A stretch of 64,000 nucleotides of DNA from Brevibacillus thermoruber 423 (GCF_000454065.1 NZ_KE695650.1:62001-126000); one strand, 5' to 3'. Shown: positions 32,634 through 42,867, counted from the first letter of the stretch. Program-made: numbers and translations. The notes: generated by a model from the letters alone, not told the origin.

Positions 32634-33995
32634 ATGGCCATTTCGTTTGATTTCTCCAATGCGTTCCCGTTCATGGGCAGCCATGAAGTAGAGGTTCTGC
32701 GCGAATTTGTAAAGACAGCCCATGGATTTCTCCATGAAAAGAAGGGCCCCGGATCTGATTTTCTCGGATGGGTGGATCTGCCGGTGGACGTTGATGCGGA
32801 AGAATTGGCCCGGATTACGCAGGCAGCCGAGAGAATCAGAAGCCATTCCCATGCGCTTGTTGTGATTGGCATCGGCGGGTCGTACCTTGGGGCAAGGGCG
32901 GCGATTGAAGCCTTGTCCCATCCCTTTCACAATCAACTGCCCCACGCGACACAGATTTATTATGCGGGGCACAACATCAGTTCCACCTATCTCGCCCGTC
33001 TCCTCGAAGTCCTGGAGGACAAGGATGTCTCCGTCAACGTGATTTCGAAATCGGGCACAACCACGGAGCCAGCCATTGCGTTCCGCGTGTTCCGCCGCTT
33101 CCTGGAGAGAAAGTACGGAAAAGCGGGAGCCAGACAGCGGATCGTTGTCACCACGGACCAGACAAAGGGCGCGCTGAAAAAACTTGCCGATGAAGAAGGG
33201 TATGAAACCTTTGTCATTCCGGATGACGTCGGAGGGAGATACTCCGTATTAACGGCTGTCGGTCTCCTGCCCATGGCCGTCGCCGGCATCCATATTGATC
33301 GAATGATGCAGGGAGCCGCAGAGGCCTGGCGCAGGTACAGCAATCCGGACCTGCTGTCCAATGAGTGCTACCAGTATGCCGCGGTGAGAAATGCGCTCTA
33401 TCGCAAGGGGAAAACGGTCGAGCTGCTGGTCAACTATGAACCAGCTCTGCATTACGTCGCGGAATGGTGGAAGCAGCTCTTTGGAGAAAGTGAAGGAAAG
33501 GATCAAAAAGGGCTTTTTCCTGCATCCGTAGATTATACGACCGATTTGCATTCGATGGGGCAGTATGTGCAGGAAGGGCGTCGGGATCTGTTCGAAACCG
33601 TCCTGCATGTCCGAAAGCCGCGGATTGACGTCACGATCCCGGACGATCCCGCCAACATCGACGGATTGAACTTCCTGGCCGGCAAAACCATGGATGAGGT
33701 GAACCGCAAAGCATTTCAAGGCACGTTGTTGGCTCATGTGGACGGAGGAGTGCCCAACTTGCTTGTGGAGCTGGACGAACTCAATGCATTCACGTTTGGC
33801 GAACTGGTGTATTTCTTTGAAAAGGCTTGCGGCATCAGCGGACATCTGCTCGGCGTGAACCCGTTTGATCAGCCGGGGGTGGAGGCTTACAAGAAGAACA
33901 TGTTTGCTCTTCTGGGCAAACCGGGGTTTGAAGCAGAAAAGAACCATCTTGAGAAACGATTGTCCAGGCAGGTGACTCAACATGAAAATCTATGA
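32634..33995 (+). CDS. pgi: Glucose-6-phosphate isomerase
   Basis: 453 aa, a usual length for Bacillota PGI. Motifs: [12 protein letters not shown] near 80, [10 protein letters not shown] near 138, catalytic Glu in [10 protein letters not shown] near 309, and the Lys of GVEAYKKN near the end. It converts the fructose-6-phosphate made by hxlB into glucose-6-phosphate for zwf. AGGAGGG precedes the ATG. Its end overlaps the next gene by 14 bp. Confidence 0.96.
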   Translation: MAISFDFSNAFPFMGSHEVEVLREFVKTAHGFLHEKKGPGSDFLGWVDLPVDVDAEELARITQAAERIRSHSHALVVIGIGGSYLGARAAIEALSHPFHNQLPHATQIYYAGHNISSTYLARLLEVLEDKDVSVNVISKSGTTTEPAIAFRVFRRFLERKYGKAGARQRIVVTTDQTKGALKKLADEEGYETFVIPDDVGGRYSVLTAVGLLPMAVAGIHIDRMMQGAAEAWRRYSNPDLLSNECYQYAAVRNALYRKGKTVELLVNYEPALHYVAEWWKQLFGESEGKDQKGLFPASVDYTTDLHSMGQYVQEGRRDLFETVLHVRKPRIDVTIPDDPANIDGLNFLAGKTMDEVNRKAFQGTLLAHVDGGVPNLLVELDELNAFTFGELVYFFEKACGISGHLLGVNPFDQPGVEAYKKNMFALLGKPGFEAEKNHLEKRLSRQVTQHENL

Positions 33996-34608
33996 TGTAA
34001 CCGGATCGATCTTTGAAGGCATGGCTGTGTACAAAAACAAACCGGAAAAGCAGCCAAAGCTGAAAACAGTAACGAAAGGGTATGTAACGGAATCTCGCAT
34101 TGACATGGATGTGCACACGGGAACGCATATTGACGCGCCGCTTCACATGATGACAGACGGGGAGACGTTTGAAAGCATACCGTTGGACAATCTGGTCGGC
34201 ATGTGTACCGTGCTGGATCTGACAGCGGTCCACGATCGGATCACAAAGGCGGACTTGGAGCGTTTTGCGATTCGTGAGGGCGATTTTGTTCTCTTGAAAA
34301 CCAGGAATTCCGATGACGATGCGTTCCGTTTTGATTTTGTCTTCCTGGCGCAGGATGGAGCAGAATATCTGGCCCGGCTGGGAGTACGGGGAGTAGGCAT
34401 TGATGCGCTGGGCATCGAGAGAGATCAACCGGGCCATCCGACGCATCACATCCTGTTTCAAAACGGCGTCATCGTCATGGAAGGCCTTCGATTGAAAGAA
34501 GTGGAAGCAGGAGCGTATTTCATGGTGGCGGCCCCTCTGAAAATCGTGGGAACAGACGCTGCGCCTGCCCGGGTGCTGCTGTTTACGGGGCTGTCCCCCA
34601 CGGAATAA
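33982..34608 (+). CDS. Cyclase-family metal hydrolase (kynurenine-formamidase fold)
   Basis: 208 aa. The family metal motif [11 protein letters not shown] (HxGTHxDxPxH) is intact near 48-58, and the second-shell motif reads [10 protein letters not shown] with [10 protein letters not shown]. Characterised relatives are Mn/Zn hydrolases that open amides or rings (arylformamidase, isatin hydrolase). It overlaps pgi by 14 bp and is followed by gnd, exactly where a 6-phosphogluconolactonase would be expected and none is seen. A lactonase role is a hypothesis only; an N-formyl or hydroxymethyl hydrolase is the main alternative. Confidence 0.85.
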   Translation: MKIYDVTGSIFEGMAVYKNKPEKQPKLKTVTKGYVTESRIDMDVHTGTHIDAPLHMMTDGETFESIPLDNLVGMCTVLDLTAVHDRITKADLERFAIREGDFVLLKTRNSDDDAFRFDFVFLAQDGAEYLARLGVRGVGIDALGIERDQPGHPTHHILFQNGVIVMEGLRLKEVEAGAYFMVAAPLKIVGTDAAPARVLLFTGLSPTE

Positions 34609-34653
34609 TCGCGTGTGTGATTCTGACTACCGGACAAAAGAAGGGATGAGCGT

Positions 34654-36072
34654 ATGAGAAAGCAACAAATCGGTGTAATCGGATTGGCGGTCATGGGCAG
34701 AAATCTGGCGTTGAATCTGCTGAGCAAAGGGTTTTCCGTCTCCGTGTACAACAGAACGGCGGATAAAACGGAGGAACTGGTGCAGGCGGCGGGCGGCCGC
34801 AACCTGATCGGCACGTACTCCATTCAGGAATTCGTCCAATCCCTGGAGACGCCGCGAAAAATCTTGATCATGGTCAAGGCAGGCCAGCCAACGGATGATA
34901 CCATCCAGCAGTTGAAACCCTATCTCTCCCGAGGAGACATCATCATTGACGGCGGAAACGCATTTTTCCAGGATACCCTGCGCAGAAGCAAGGAGCTGGA
35001 AGAAGAAGGAATCCGGTTTATCGGAGCGGGCATTTCCGGCGGGGAAGAAGGGGCATTGAAAGGACCCGCGATCATGCCGGGAGGACAACAGGATGCCTAT
35101 GAGCTGGTTGCGCCGATCCTGACCGCCATTGCCGCAAACGTGAACGGTGAGCCCTGCTGCACGTACATTGGTCCGGATGGGGCGGGCCACTATGTCAAAA
35201 TGGTACACAACGGGATTGAATACGGGGACATGCAGTTGATCGCCGAAGCCTATCATGTCCTGCAGCAGGTTTTGGGGCTCAGCGCCCGTGAGCTCCACGA
35301 GGTGTTTGCCGAGTGGAACAAGGGAGAATTGGACAGCTATTTGATTGAAATCACAGCCGATATATTCACGAAAATGGACCCCGAAACAGGCAAGCCCCTG
35401 GTGGATGTGATTCTGGATTCGGCCGGACAAAAAGGCACCGGCAAATGGACAAGCCAAAGTGCGCTGGACTTGGGCGTTCCCTTGTCCATGATTACGGAGG
35501 CCGTATTTTCCCGTTTCCTCTCCGCGATGAAGGAAGAGCGGGTGATCGCCAGCAAAACGCTGAAAGGGCCGCAAGCTCCCGCGTTCACGGAGGATCGGAA
35601 GGCGTTCATCGAAGCGGTGCGAAAGGCGCTGTACGCCAGCAAAATCTGCTCGTATGCCCAAGGCTTCGCGCAGATGAGAGCGGCATCCGAGGCGTACGGC
35701 TGGAACCTGAAGTACGGGGATATTGCCATGATCTTCCGGGGCGGCTGCATTATTCGTGCGAGATTTTTGCAAAACATCAAGGACGCCTACGATCGCAATC
35801 CGGAGTTGAAAAACCTGCTGCTCGATCCCTACTTCCGCGACGTCGTGGAAAACTACCAGGAAGCCTGGAGAAAAGTAGTGACGACAGCGATCCAGCATGG
35901 TATACCCGTACCGGCGTTCTCCAGCGCTCTCGCTTACTTTGACAGCTACCGCACGGAAAGGCTTCCGGCCAACCTGCTGCAGGCACAACGCGATTACTTC
36001 GGCGCCCACACCTACCAACGAGTGGATAAGGACGGCGTCTTTCATACCGACTGGATGGAAGGCAAAGAGTAA
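34654..36072 (+). CDS. gnd: 6-phosphogluconate dehydrogenase, decarboxylating
   Basis: 472 aa, full length. N-terminal [11 protein letters not shown] (NADP site), [14 protein letters not shown] with the catalytic Lys and Glu near 183-190, then [16 protein letters not shown]. It makes ribulose-5-phosphate and CO2. In the cyclic RuMP scheme this closes the loop: ribulose-5-phosphate is the acceptor for the next formaldehyde. The ATG follows AAGGGATGAG. Confidence 0.96.
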   Translation: MRKQQIGVIGLAVMGRNLALNLLSKGFSVSVYNRTADKTEELVQAAGGRNLIGTYSIQEFVQSLETPRKILIMVKAGQPTDDTIQQLKPYLSRGDIIIDGGNAFFQDTLRRSKELEEEGIRFIGAGISGGEEGALKGPAIMPGGQQDAYELVAPILTAIAANVNGEPCCTYIGPDGAGHYVKMVHNGIEYGDMQLIAEAYHVLQQVLGLSARELHEVFAEWNKGELDSYLIEITADIFTKMDPETGKPLVDVILDSAGQKGTGKWTSQSALDLGVPLSMITEAVFSRFLSAMKEERVIASKTLKGPQAPAFTEDRKAFIEAVRKALYASKICSYAQGFAQMRAASEAYGWNLKYGDIAMIFRGGCIIRARFLQNIKDAYDRNPELKNLLLDPYFRDVVENYQEAWRKVVTTAIQHGIPVPAFSSALAYFDSYRTERLPANLLQAQRDYFGAHTYQRVDKDGVFHTDWMEGKE

Positions 36073-36083
36073 CACGGGCACAA

Positions 36084-36152
36084 TGGTATCCTTTTGGTGA
36101 CTACATCACTTTGAAGTAAGTACTTTCTGTTTTGGAGGTAAAGGTCTAGAAT
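36084..36152 (+). promoter_or_regulatory. HxlR-type operator copy 3 plus hxlA promoter
   Basis: Operator 36084-36125, starting TGGTATCC and ending AAGTA-AG-TACTT. The last two T's begin a weak -35 (TTTCTG, 36124-36129), then 17 bp and TAGAAT (36147-36152). Operator overlap with -35 and the spacer length are identical to zwf, which suits an activator touching RNA polymerase at -35. Confidence 0.65.
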
Positions 36153-36309
36153 AAAGCATGCGCCGCCAAACATCACGCGCAGCACACAGAGAAAGGAGTG
36201 ACGGCCGAACTCGCTTTCTCGTGACTCCCGTCATGGGTGGCGGTTTGCAGCGCATACGAAACGGGGATGGGTACCGAAAAAAACAGAAACAGGTAGGAGT
36301 GAAGCAATC

Positions 36310-36945
36310 ATGCAGCTGCAGCTCGCGCTGGATCTTGTCACGATTCCGGAAGCCAAGGACCTGGTCAAGGAAGTTGCGGAGTATGTGGATATCGTTGAGA
36401 TCGGCACGCCGGTTGTGATCAATGAAGGGCTTCGCGCCGTCAAGGAAATCAAGGAGGCCTTCCCTTCGATGACCGTGCTGGCAGACCTGAAGATCATGGA
36501 TGCGGCCGGCTATGAAGTCATGAAGGCCTCCGAGGCCGGCGCTGACATCATCACAGTTCTGGGCGCCGCGGAAGACATCACCATCAAGGGTGCGGTCGAA
36601 GAGGCGAAGAAACGAGGAAAAAAAATCCTGGTGGACATGATCGGTGTGAAAAACCTGGAAGAGCGGGCAAAGGAAGTCGATGCGTTTGGCGTAGACTACA
36701 TCTGCGTCCATACCGGTTACGATCTGCAGGCCGTGGGGAAAAATTCGCTGGAAGACCTGCTGACCATCAAACGTGTGGTCAAACATGCGAAAACGGCGAT
36801 CGCGGGCGGCATCAAGCTGGAGACGCTGCCGGAAGTCGTGAAGGCCCAACCGGATCTGGTCATTGTCGGCGGCGGCATTACGGGACAAGCAGATAAAAAA
36901 GCAGTCGCTGCCGAAATGAAAAAATTGATCACACAAGGATCGTGA
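36310..36945 (+). CDS. hxlA: 3-hexulose-6-phosphate synthase
   Basis: 211 aa orotidine-decarboxylase-fold barrel: MQLQLALDLV, VEIGTPVVINEG, VLADLKIMDAAGYE with the metal/catalytic Asp-Lys-Asp set, and IVGGGITGQAD at the phosphate site. It adds formaldehyde to ribulose-5-phosphate. It has its own operator and promoter after gnd, and overlaps or abuts hxlB. A ribosome site GTAGGAG lies upstream of ATG 36310. Confidence 0.96.
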   Translation: MQLQLALDLVTIPEAKDLVKEVAEYVDIVEIGTPVVINEGLRAVKEIKEAFPSMTVLADLKIMDAAGYEVMKASEAGADIITVLGAAEDITIKGAVEEAKKRGKKILVDMIGVKNLEERAKEVDAFGVDYICVHTGYDLQAVGKNSLEDLLTIKRVVKHAKTAIAGGIKLETLPEVVKAQPDLVIVGGGITGQADKKAVAAEMKKLITQGS

Positions 36946-36950
36946 TCAGG

Positions 36951-37508
36951 ATGCACACACGTCAATACGCCAGTGAAATCGTCAATGAACTGACGCGGAC
37001 GGTTGACCAAATCGCCGAAGCAGAAGCGGAACAGCTTGTAGCTCGCATCCTTGAATCAAAGAAGGTCTTTGTAGCCGGTGCAGGCAGATCGGGCCTGATG
37101 GTTCGCGCCTTTGCCATGCGGCTGATGCACATGGGGCTGCGCGCTTATGTCGTAGGCGAAACCGTAACCCCCAACTTCGAAAAAGACGACCTGTTAATCA
37201 TCGGGTCCGGTTCGGGGGAGACGAAAAGTTTGGTGTCCATGGCAACGAAAGCGAAAAGCATCGGGGGTGCCGTCGCGGCGGTCACGATTTTCCCGGAATC
37301 GACCATCGGACAGCTAGCTGATCTCGTCATTACCCTGCCGGGTTCTCCGAAAGACCAGGCGGACAGCGGAACCAAAACCATCCAGCCCATGGGTTCATTG
37401 TTTGAGCAAACCCTGCTGCTGTTCTACGACGCTGTCATCCTGCGGTTGATGGAGAAACTGGGATGGGACTCCCAGGCGATGTTCGGCAGACATGCCAATC
37501 TGGAGTAG
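36951..37508 (+). CDS. hxlB: 6-phospho-3-hexuloisomerase
   Basis: 185 aa from ATG 36951, the start that lines up with the B. subtilis protein (MHTRQYASEIVNEL); a GTG nine bases earlier overlaps hxlA. SIS-fold motifs: VAGAGRSGL, IGSGSGETKS, KTIQPMGSLFEQ. It converts hexulose-6-phosphate to fructose-6-phosphate, which pgi and zwf then use. It ends at a strong terminator. Confidence 0.95.
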   Translation: MHTRQYASEIVNELTRTVDQIAEAEAEQLVARILESKKVFVAGAGRSGLMVRAFAMRLMHMGLRAYVVGETVTPNFEKDDLLIIGSGSGETKSLVSMATKAKSIGGAVAAVTIFPESTIGQLADLVITLPGSPKDQADSGTKTIQPMGSLFEQTLLLFYDAVILRLMEKLGWDSQAMFGRHANLE

Positions 37509-37544
37509 GGAAAACTGCCGTACAAAGCCATTCACATGAACGAA

Positions 37545-37590
37545 CAGATCGCATCGCGATTTTGAAGCAGCGCGATGCGATCTGCTTTTT
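37545..37590 (+). terminator. Strong terminator after hxlB
   Basis: 14-bp perfect stem CAGATCGCATCGCG / CGCGATGCGATCTG with a 12-base loop, then CTTTTT. Confidence 0.9.
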
Positions 37591-37713
37591 CATTTGTCGC
37601 GGTTCCGGCGTTCTCAGCTTTTCGCACGGCCGGCGGACGTCTGTGGATGCCGCTGCCCCTGTGATTGGCTTTGTCATCGGGATCGCCGATGGAATCCATG
37701 CGTTTCCACCGAT

Positions 37714-38271
37714 TCATCTCTCATGCCGGTTTTCTTCGGCAGCCATGGCGATTTCTTTTGTTTCATGAACGGTACCAAACGGATGCTCAGGCGGCGCATA
37801 GATCACGTACACTTTCAGTGGCGTATGACCCGTATTGATTACGTTGTGCCATTTTCCGGCAGGAATCATGATGGCATAGTCCTCATAGGCCATTTCTTGA
37901 AAATCCAGGTGGTCTTTGCTGTCACCCATTTGAACAAGTCCCTGTCCTTCTTCAATCCGAATGAATTGATCCGTGGTCGGATGGACTTCCAAACCGATGT
38001 CATCGCCGACATCGATGCTCATCAGCGTCACTTGAAAGTACTTCCCTGTCCATAAAGCCGTCCGGTACGTCTGGTTTTGTTTGGCTGCTTGGTCAATATT
38101 CACGACAAACGGTCTTGATCCATAATCGGTCAGTTTGATCCTTCTGCCATAAGGAAACCGGTTGGGATTCCAATAGACATAATAAGGATTCCACTGGTAG
38201 CTCCAATGGTTGGGATTCCAGTCGTACACGGGATTATGCCATTGAGGGTGACCCCACGCTTTGCGGTACAT
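37714..38271 (-). CDS. Cupin protein with WNP-rich N-terminus
   Basis: 185 aa. Residues 1-45 are unusual: Trp-Asn-Pro recurs (DWNPNHW, QWNPYY, YWNPNRF), giving an aromatic, Pro/Asn-rich tail. Residues about 75-165 form a cupin barrel: GLEVHPTTDQFIRIEEGQG and later IPAGKWHNVINTG carry the metal-ligand pattern, ending PPEHPFGTVHETK. Barrels of this subgroup resemble mannose-6-phosphate-isomerase-like proteins; the N-terminal tail recalls surface or coat proteins. Function not known. It faces hxlB across the terminator. Confidence 0.8.
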   Translation of the reverse strand: MYRKAWGHPQWHNPVYDWNPNHWSYQWNPYYVYWNPNRFPYGRRIKLTDYGSRPFVVNIDQAAKQNQTYRTALWTGKYFQVTLMSIDVGDDIGLEVHPTTDQFIRIEEGQGLVQMGDSKDHLDFQEMAYEDYAIMIPAGKWHNVINTGHTPLKVYVIYAPPEHPFGTVHETKEIAMAAEENRHER

Positions 38272-38380
38272 GGATATTCTCCTCTCATGATTTCATCATG
38301 TACCTTGTAGCCTATGCCGTTTTTGGTTTATTGGTGACGTGACCACTCTCAGCGAGCCAGCGGGAACCCCTTCTCGTTGT

Positions 38381-38408
38381 TTGACAAATCAGAACAGACG
38401 GGTAAGAT
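38381..38408 (+). promoter_or_regulatory. Sigma-A promoter for the sensor-kinase operon
   Basis: TTGACA (38381-38386), 16 bp, TAAGAT (38403-38408), about 40 bp before the kinase start. Confidence 0.6.
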
Positions 38409-38447
38409 TGAAAATAACAAAATGAACGAACAACATAGAGAGGAAAC

Positions 38448-40523
38448 ATGAAACGGTTATTCCGGTCGATCTCAACCCGTATCACGCGAAAATACCTGGT
38501 GATTTTCTCATTGGTTCTGATTATTCCGACACTGGTCATCTATCAATTGGTGGTGAATTATGCAAAGGATCTCATGCGAATCAATATCGAACAAAGCAAT
38601 GAAATCTACGCGGAATCGATCGCGAAGCGGCTGAATTCGGAACTGAACGACGTCGTGCTGCAGCTGCAGTTGATTGCGGGACAAACCGGCAATCAGCGCG
38701 TCGATGAACAAGCGATGTATCAACGGGCCAAACAGACTGTGTCCAAAAGCGTGTTTATCCAATCCATCTACTACTTTGACGCCTCCAAACGGCTGCGCTT
38801 TGAGGCTCCTTTTCAGACGGAAGGGAGAGAGATCGTCTACGAATACCCAAAAATGGAACACGTCCGGTGGAGCTACAATTACGTTGTGACGGAACTGATC
38901 CGAAACCATCGCGGAGAGCAGGCGGTTGCCGTCCTGATACCCGTCTTTTTCGAGGATCGCCGGTTTCGCGGCGCGCTTGTTGCGGAGCTGAGCCGCGAAT
39001 ATTTATCGGAAATGTTAAAAAGTATCAGTGTCACACGCGGCGGATTTGGCTATATCGTAGACCGCAACGGGATGGTGATCGCTTCTACGGACGAAGCAGA
39101 GTGGAACAAGAACTACGCGGAAGAACCCGTCGTGGAACGGGTGGTGAAAGGAGAGATCGGAACGGGAGTAATGCCGCATGTGGGGCAGGTCAGCGTCATG
39201 ACCTACTATATGATGAGCCACAACTGGGGACTGGTCGTAGGCGTGCCTGAATCACTTGCGTTCGTCCCCGTGTCGAAATTGTCTGCGACGCTAACGGGCG
39301 GATTTGCCGTAATCTTCGCACTGATGCTCTGTCTTGTCGTGTTGGGAATGAGGCACATCTTGAATCCGATTGTGAGACTCACCCGTTTTGCCCGACACTT
39401 TCATCAATCGCCGTCGCGTGCCCCATTTCCCGAAATGTTGGTGGAAAGTCAGGACGAATTGGGGGTGTTGATGCGGACCATCACCTCAATGGCCGTGAAG
39501 ATTCACGAAAAAGAGCAGTTCCTGAGGGATGTGATCGAAGGCATTCCGTATGCGCTGATCACCTTGGATCAACAGGGCAGAATCACCCACGTAAACCGCA
39601 ACATGGCGGCGCTGATCGGGGCACCGGCCGATACGTGGAAGGGACAACCCATTTCCGTGCTGCCCCCGTTTTCGTTTTTGCAGTCCCTCGTGGGGGAAAC
39701 CGAAGTGTCGCTGGAGGACGAGAACAAGCAGACACGAATCATCCGGGCGGTCGCGTCTCCGTTCAATGGCGGCGTGCTGGCCGTGCTGGAGGACGTTTCC
39801 CAGGTAAAGCTGTTGGAGGCCCATGTGCGGCAAAGCGAACGGCTGGCTCTGATGGGGCAGATTACGTCGGGAATTGCCCACGAACTGAAAAATCCGCTGG
39901 CCGTCTTGGCAAGCACCAGCGAGTTGTTGAAAGAGGAGATGGCAGACCTGGCGCCTGCGCAAATGATCCAGACGCTGGTGACTGACATCGAGGAAGAAAT
40001 CAAACGCATGAGCGAGATCGTGTCCGAGTTTCTGGCGTTTGTCCGGATGAGACATGAGGAGGTAGGAGAAGTGGAGATGGACCGATTGATGGACCGCGTT
40101 CTTCACCTGCTTCGCATAAAGCTGAATGAAGCCAACGTCCGGGTGATTCGCTCGTACGAGCCGTTTCTGCCACCGGCCAAAGGCCGTCAAAACAAATTGC
40201 TCCAGGTCTTTCTCAATCTCCTTTTGAACAGTGTGGAAGCGATGCCGAACGGCGGAACCATCACGATTCAAATGAAAAGGGATGGTCCCTGGCTGACCGT
40301 CACGATCGCGGACAGCGGCATAGGCATTTCGGAACAAGACTTGCAATGGCTGTTCAATCCCTTTTTCTCCACCAAGGAACGGGGAAATGGGCTCGGACTG
40401 ACCATCGCTCGGGACATCGTGGTCGAGCATGGTGGCGACATTCAAATTGAAAGCGTTGTCAACCAAGGGACGACGGTCCGCTGTCGATTTCCAATTGCCA
40501 TCAAGGAGGGGGCTGCCACATGA
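38448..40523 (+). CDS. Membrane sensor histidine kinase (dCache-HAMP-PAS, NtrB-like)
   Basis: 691 aa. Membrane helix near 20-40, a large extracellular sensing region about 42-275 of the double-Cache type, second helix near 280-305, HAMP linker, PAS domain about 355-460 (GIPYALITLDQQGRITHVN), dimerisation box GIAHELKNPLAV with the phosphorylated His near 478, and an ATPase domain with NLLLNSVEA, DSGIGI and GNGLGLTIA. It should phosphorylate the regulator encoded next, which overlaps it by four bases. The large outside domain and the nearby transport genes point to a small solute as signal. Confidence 0.93.
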   Translation: MKRLFRSISTRITRKYLVIFSLVLIIPTLVIYQLVVNYAKDLMRINIEQSNEIYAESIAKRLNSELNDVVLQLQLIAGQTGNQRVDEQAMYQRAKQTVSKSVFIQSIYYFDASKRLRFEAPFQTEGREIVYEYPKMEHVRWSYNYVVTELIRNHRGEQAVAVLIPVFFEDRRFRGALVAELSREYLSEMLKSISVTRGGFGYIVDRNGMVIASTDEAEWNKNYAEEPVVERVVKGEIGTGVMPHVGQVSVMTYYMMSHNWGLVVGVPESLAFVPVSKLSATLTGGFAVIFALMLCLVVLGMRHILNPIVRLTRFARHFHQSPSRAPFPEMLVESQDELGVLMRTITSMAVKIHEKEQFLRDVIEGIPYALITLDQQGRITHVNRNMAALIGAPADTWKGQPISVLPPFSFLQSLVGETEVSLEDENKQTRIIRAVASPFNGGVLAVLEDVSQVKLLEAHVRQSERLALMGQITSGIAHELKNPLAVLASTSELLKEEMADLAPAQMIQTLVTDIEEEIKRMSEIVSEFLAFVRMRHEEVGEVEMDRLMDRVLHLLRIKLNEANVRVIRSYEPFLPPAKGRQNKLLQVFLNLLLNSVEAMPNGGTITIQMKRDGPWLTVTIADSGIGISEQDLQWLFNPFFSTKERGNGLGLTIARDIVVEHGGDIQIESVVNQGTTVRCRFPIAIKEGAAT

Positions 40524-41845
40524 GTGCGCACGGCGTACTGATCGTCGATGACGAAGTGAAATTGTGCCGGAACATTGCGATCAAACTGGAGAAAGAAGGC
40601 TACACCACCTACCAAGCGTACGACGGGAAATCGGCCATCGATCTGGTCCGAAAACATCCGATAAGCGTCGTGCTCTTGGACTACATGTTGAACGACATGA
40701 CCGGACTCGATGTCCTTTCCGTCATCAAACGGGAGAAACCGAACACGATCGTATTCATGCTGACCGCCTACGGCAACATCGAGAGCGCCGTCATGGCGAT
40801 GAAAGGGGGGGCCGCCGATTACTTCAACAAGCCGGTCGAATTGCGCAAGATCAAGGAAGTGGTCGACAGCGTGTGCAGGACGCTGCCGACGGGAGAATCG
40901 TCCGAAGACACCATCATTTTTGCCAACGAAAAAATGAAACAAATCCGGCGCGTGCTGGAACAGGTGACACCTACGGATGCGATCATGCTGCTCCTGGGAG
41001 AAAGCGGTGTGGGAAAGACGGCGTTGGCGAAATGGATCCATCAGTACAGTCATCGCAAGGACAAGCCGTTTGTGTGCATCAATTGCGCCTCCATCCCGGA
41101 GACGCTGTTGGAAAGCGAGCTGTTCGGCTATGCCAAAGGGGCGTTCACCGGAGCGGCGGAGTCCCGCCCGGGCAAGTTCGAGGCGGCGAATGGCGGGACG
41201 ATCTTTTTGGACGAAATCGGCGAAATCTCGCCGGCCATGCAGGCCAAACTCCTCCATGTCATTGAGGAAAAGACGGTTACGCGGCTTGGCAGTCACGCTT
41301 CGCTCAAGGTGGATGTGCGCATCCTGGCGGCGACAAACAAGCCGTTGAAACAGTTGGTGCAGCAAGGACGCTTTCGCGAAGATTTGTACTATCGCTTGAA
41401 CGTGGTGGAAATCGAGATTCCGCCGCTGCGCGAACGCAGGGAAGACATTCCGCTTCTTGTGGAGCAAACGTTGCGCGAGCTGAATGAAAAGTACGGCAAG
41501 ACCATCAGCATCTCATCAGAACTCATGAAGATGCTGCTGAACGAACCATGGCCGGGCAATATTCGCGAACTGATCAACACGCTGGAACGCATGCACATCT
41601 TGAAGGAAAGCGGAACCCTGGACGTTCAGGACTTTGCCGTTCGGCAGCCGGTCGCGTACCGTCGGCCGGTGTGGGAGGAGATCCCGCTGAACGACCGACT
41701 GCAGGATGTACTGGACGAAGTGGAGGAGCACCTCATCCGGGAAGCCATCCGGCGGGCGGGTGGAAACCATACGAAGGCTGCGCACCTGTTGGGCATTTCC
41801 CGCAACACGCTGATATACAAGCTAAAGAAGATGAGGCGCCCATGA
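40520..41845 (+). CDS. Sigma-54-dependent response regulator, NtrC family
   Basis: 441 aa. Receiver domain 1-125 with Asp-Asp-Glu in LIVDDEVKL and the phospho-acceptor Asp in VVLLDYML near 53. AAA+ domain with Walker A GESGVGKT near 160, the sigma-54 contact loop GAFTGA near 207 and Walker [11 protein letters not shown]-terminal Fis-type helix-turn-helix [15 protein letters not shown]. It must act on a sigma-54 promoter, and a perfect one occurs at 42922-42937, before the enolase-family gene. Confidence 0.95.
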   Translation: MSAHGVLIVDDEVKLCRNIAIKLEKEGYTTYQAYDGKSAIDLVRKHPISVVLLDYMLNDMTGLDVLSVIKREKPNTIVFMLTAYGNIESAVMAMKGGAADYFNKPVELRKIKEVVDSVCRTLPTGESSEDTIIFANEKMKQIRRVLEQVTPTDAIMLLLGESGVGKTALAKWIHQYSHRKDKPFVCINCASIPETLLESELFGYAKGAFTGAAESRPGKFEAANGGTIFLDEIGEISPAMQAKLLHVIEEKTVTRLGSHASLKVDVRILAATNKPLKQLVQQGRFREDLYYRLNVVEIEIPPLRERREDIPLLVEQTLRELNEKYGKTISISSELMKMLLNEPWPGNIRELINTLERMHILKESGTLDVQDFAVRQPVAYRRPVWEEIPLNDRLQDVLDEVEEHLIREAIRRAGGNHTKAAHLLGISRNTLIYKLKKMRRP

Positions 41846-42789
41846 GACGGTTGGCAATCATCGCAGTGGGAACGGCTTTGTTCGGCGCACTTCTCGCAGT
41901 GAGTCTGCCTCGTGAGGCCGCGGCCCCTGTGTCCCCGGAAAAGCCTTCATGGCCCGCTCCAACCATCACCGTCGGGGCGAAATCGCTGACGGAGCAGTAC
42001 CTGTTGATGAAGATGACATCCATCGTCCTCCGCTGGCACGGTTACGATGTCAACGAGATGGTGTTTCTGGACAGCCCCGCCGTCCGATCCGCGATGGAGG
42101 CGGGCGTCGTCGACCTGTACTGGGAGTACACGTCCACCGCTCGCTTGTACTACCACAAGCAAAAGCCGATCTACGATCCCGACACGGCTTGGAAAGCAGT
42201 GGCGGAAGAAGACAAACGGAAAGGAATCGGCTGGTTTCCCCGGAGTGAGTTCAACAGCAGTTGGGCCGTGATGGTGCGGGAGGACGTAGCCAAGAAGTGG
42301 GGGATCTCCTCCATCAGCGACCTGGTCGAATACGTCCGTACGCGGAATCCGCGGCTGAAACTGGCCACCAACGAAGAATTCCTTCATCGTGAAGACGGGA
42401 TGCAGCGTCTTCGGGATCTGTACGACTTGTCGCTGCCGGACGGACAGGTAATGGCCGTCGATTCCGGGCTGCTTCCGCAAGCTGTCAAGGAGTCGAGGGT
42501 GGATGCGGCTGTAGGGATGGCCAGCGATCCTCGCATCAAGGAAGCCCATCTCATTGTGCTGGAGGACGACAAACATGCGTTCCCGCCCTATCATGCCAGC
42601 CCGGTGGTACTGGGCGAGACATTGAAAAAATATCCGGAACTGCAAACGCTCATCGAGCCTATCCGCATCCGGATCACTCAGGAGAACATGCTCGATCTGA
42701 TGTACCAGGTGGACATTCTTCACAAGGACGTGACCAAAACCGCTTATGAATTCCTGGTTGGGCAGCGGATTATTCAACCGCTGAACTGA
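41842..42789 (+). CDS. OpuC-type binding protein without lipobox, co-encoded with the two-component system
   Basis: 315 aa from ATG 41842, which overlaps the regulator stop (ATGA). It belongs to the quaternary-amine/osmoprotectant binding family (TITVGAKSLTEQYLL, VDLYWEYTSTA). The N-terminal hydrophobic segment (LAIIAVGTALFGALLAVSL) has no lipobox Cys, unlike the second binding protein at 45399, so it is either released or held as a signal anchor. Its coupling to the kinase and regulator, ahead of a terminator and separate from the transporter operon, suggests it presents ligand to the kinase rather than to the permease (inference). Confidence 0.88.
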   Translation: MRRLAIIAVGTALFGALLAVSLPREAAAPVSPEKPSWPAPTITVGAKSLTEQYLLMKMTSIVLRWHGYDVNEMVFLDSPAVRSAMEAGVVDLYWEYTSTARLYYHKQKPIYDPDTAWKAVAEEDKRKGIGWFPRSEFNSSWAVMVREDVAKKWGISSISDLVEYVRTRNPRLKLATNEEFLHREDGMQRLRDLYDLSLPDGQVMAVDSGLLPQAVKESRVDAAVGMASDPRIKEAHLIVLEDDKHAFPPYHASPVVLGETLKKYPELQTLIEPIRIRITQENMLDLMYQVDILHKDVTKTAYEFLVGQRIIQPLN

Positions 42790-42817
42790 TCTGTCGGAGT
42801 GGGAAGGACGTCGTTGA

Positions 42818-42867
42818 TTGCACAAAAATTTTACGTCTCTGGCGTAAAATTTTTGTGCAATTTTTTT
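42818..42867 (+). terminator. Terminator ending the two-component operon
   Basis: 18-bp perfect stem TTGCACAAAAATTTTACG (42818-42835) and its complement (42843-42860) around a 7-base loop, followed by seven T's; reads as a terminator on both strands. Confidence 0.92.
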
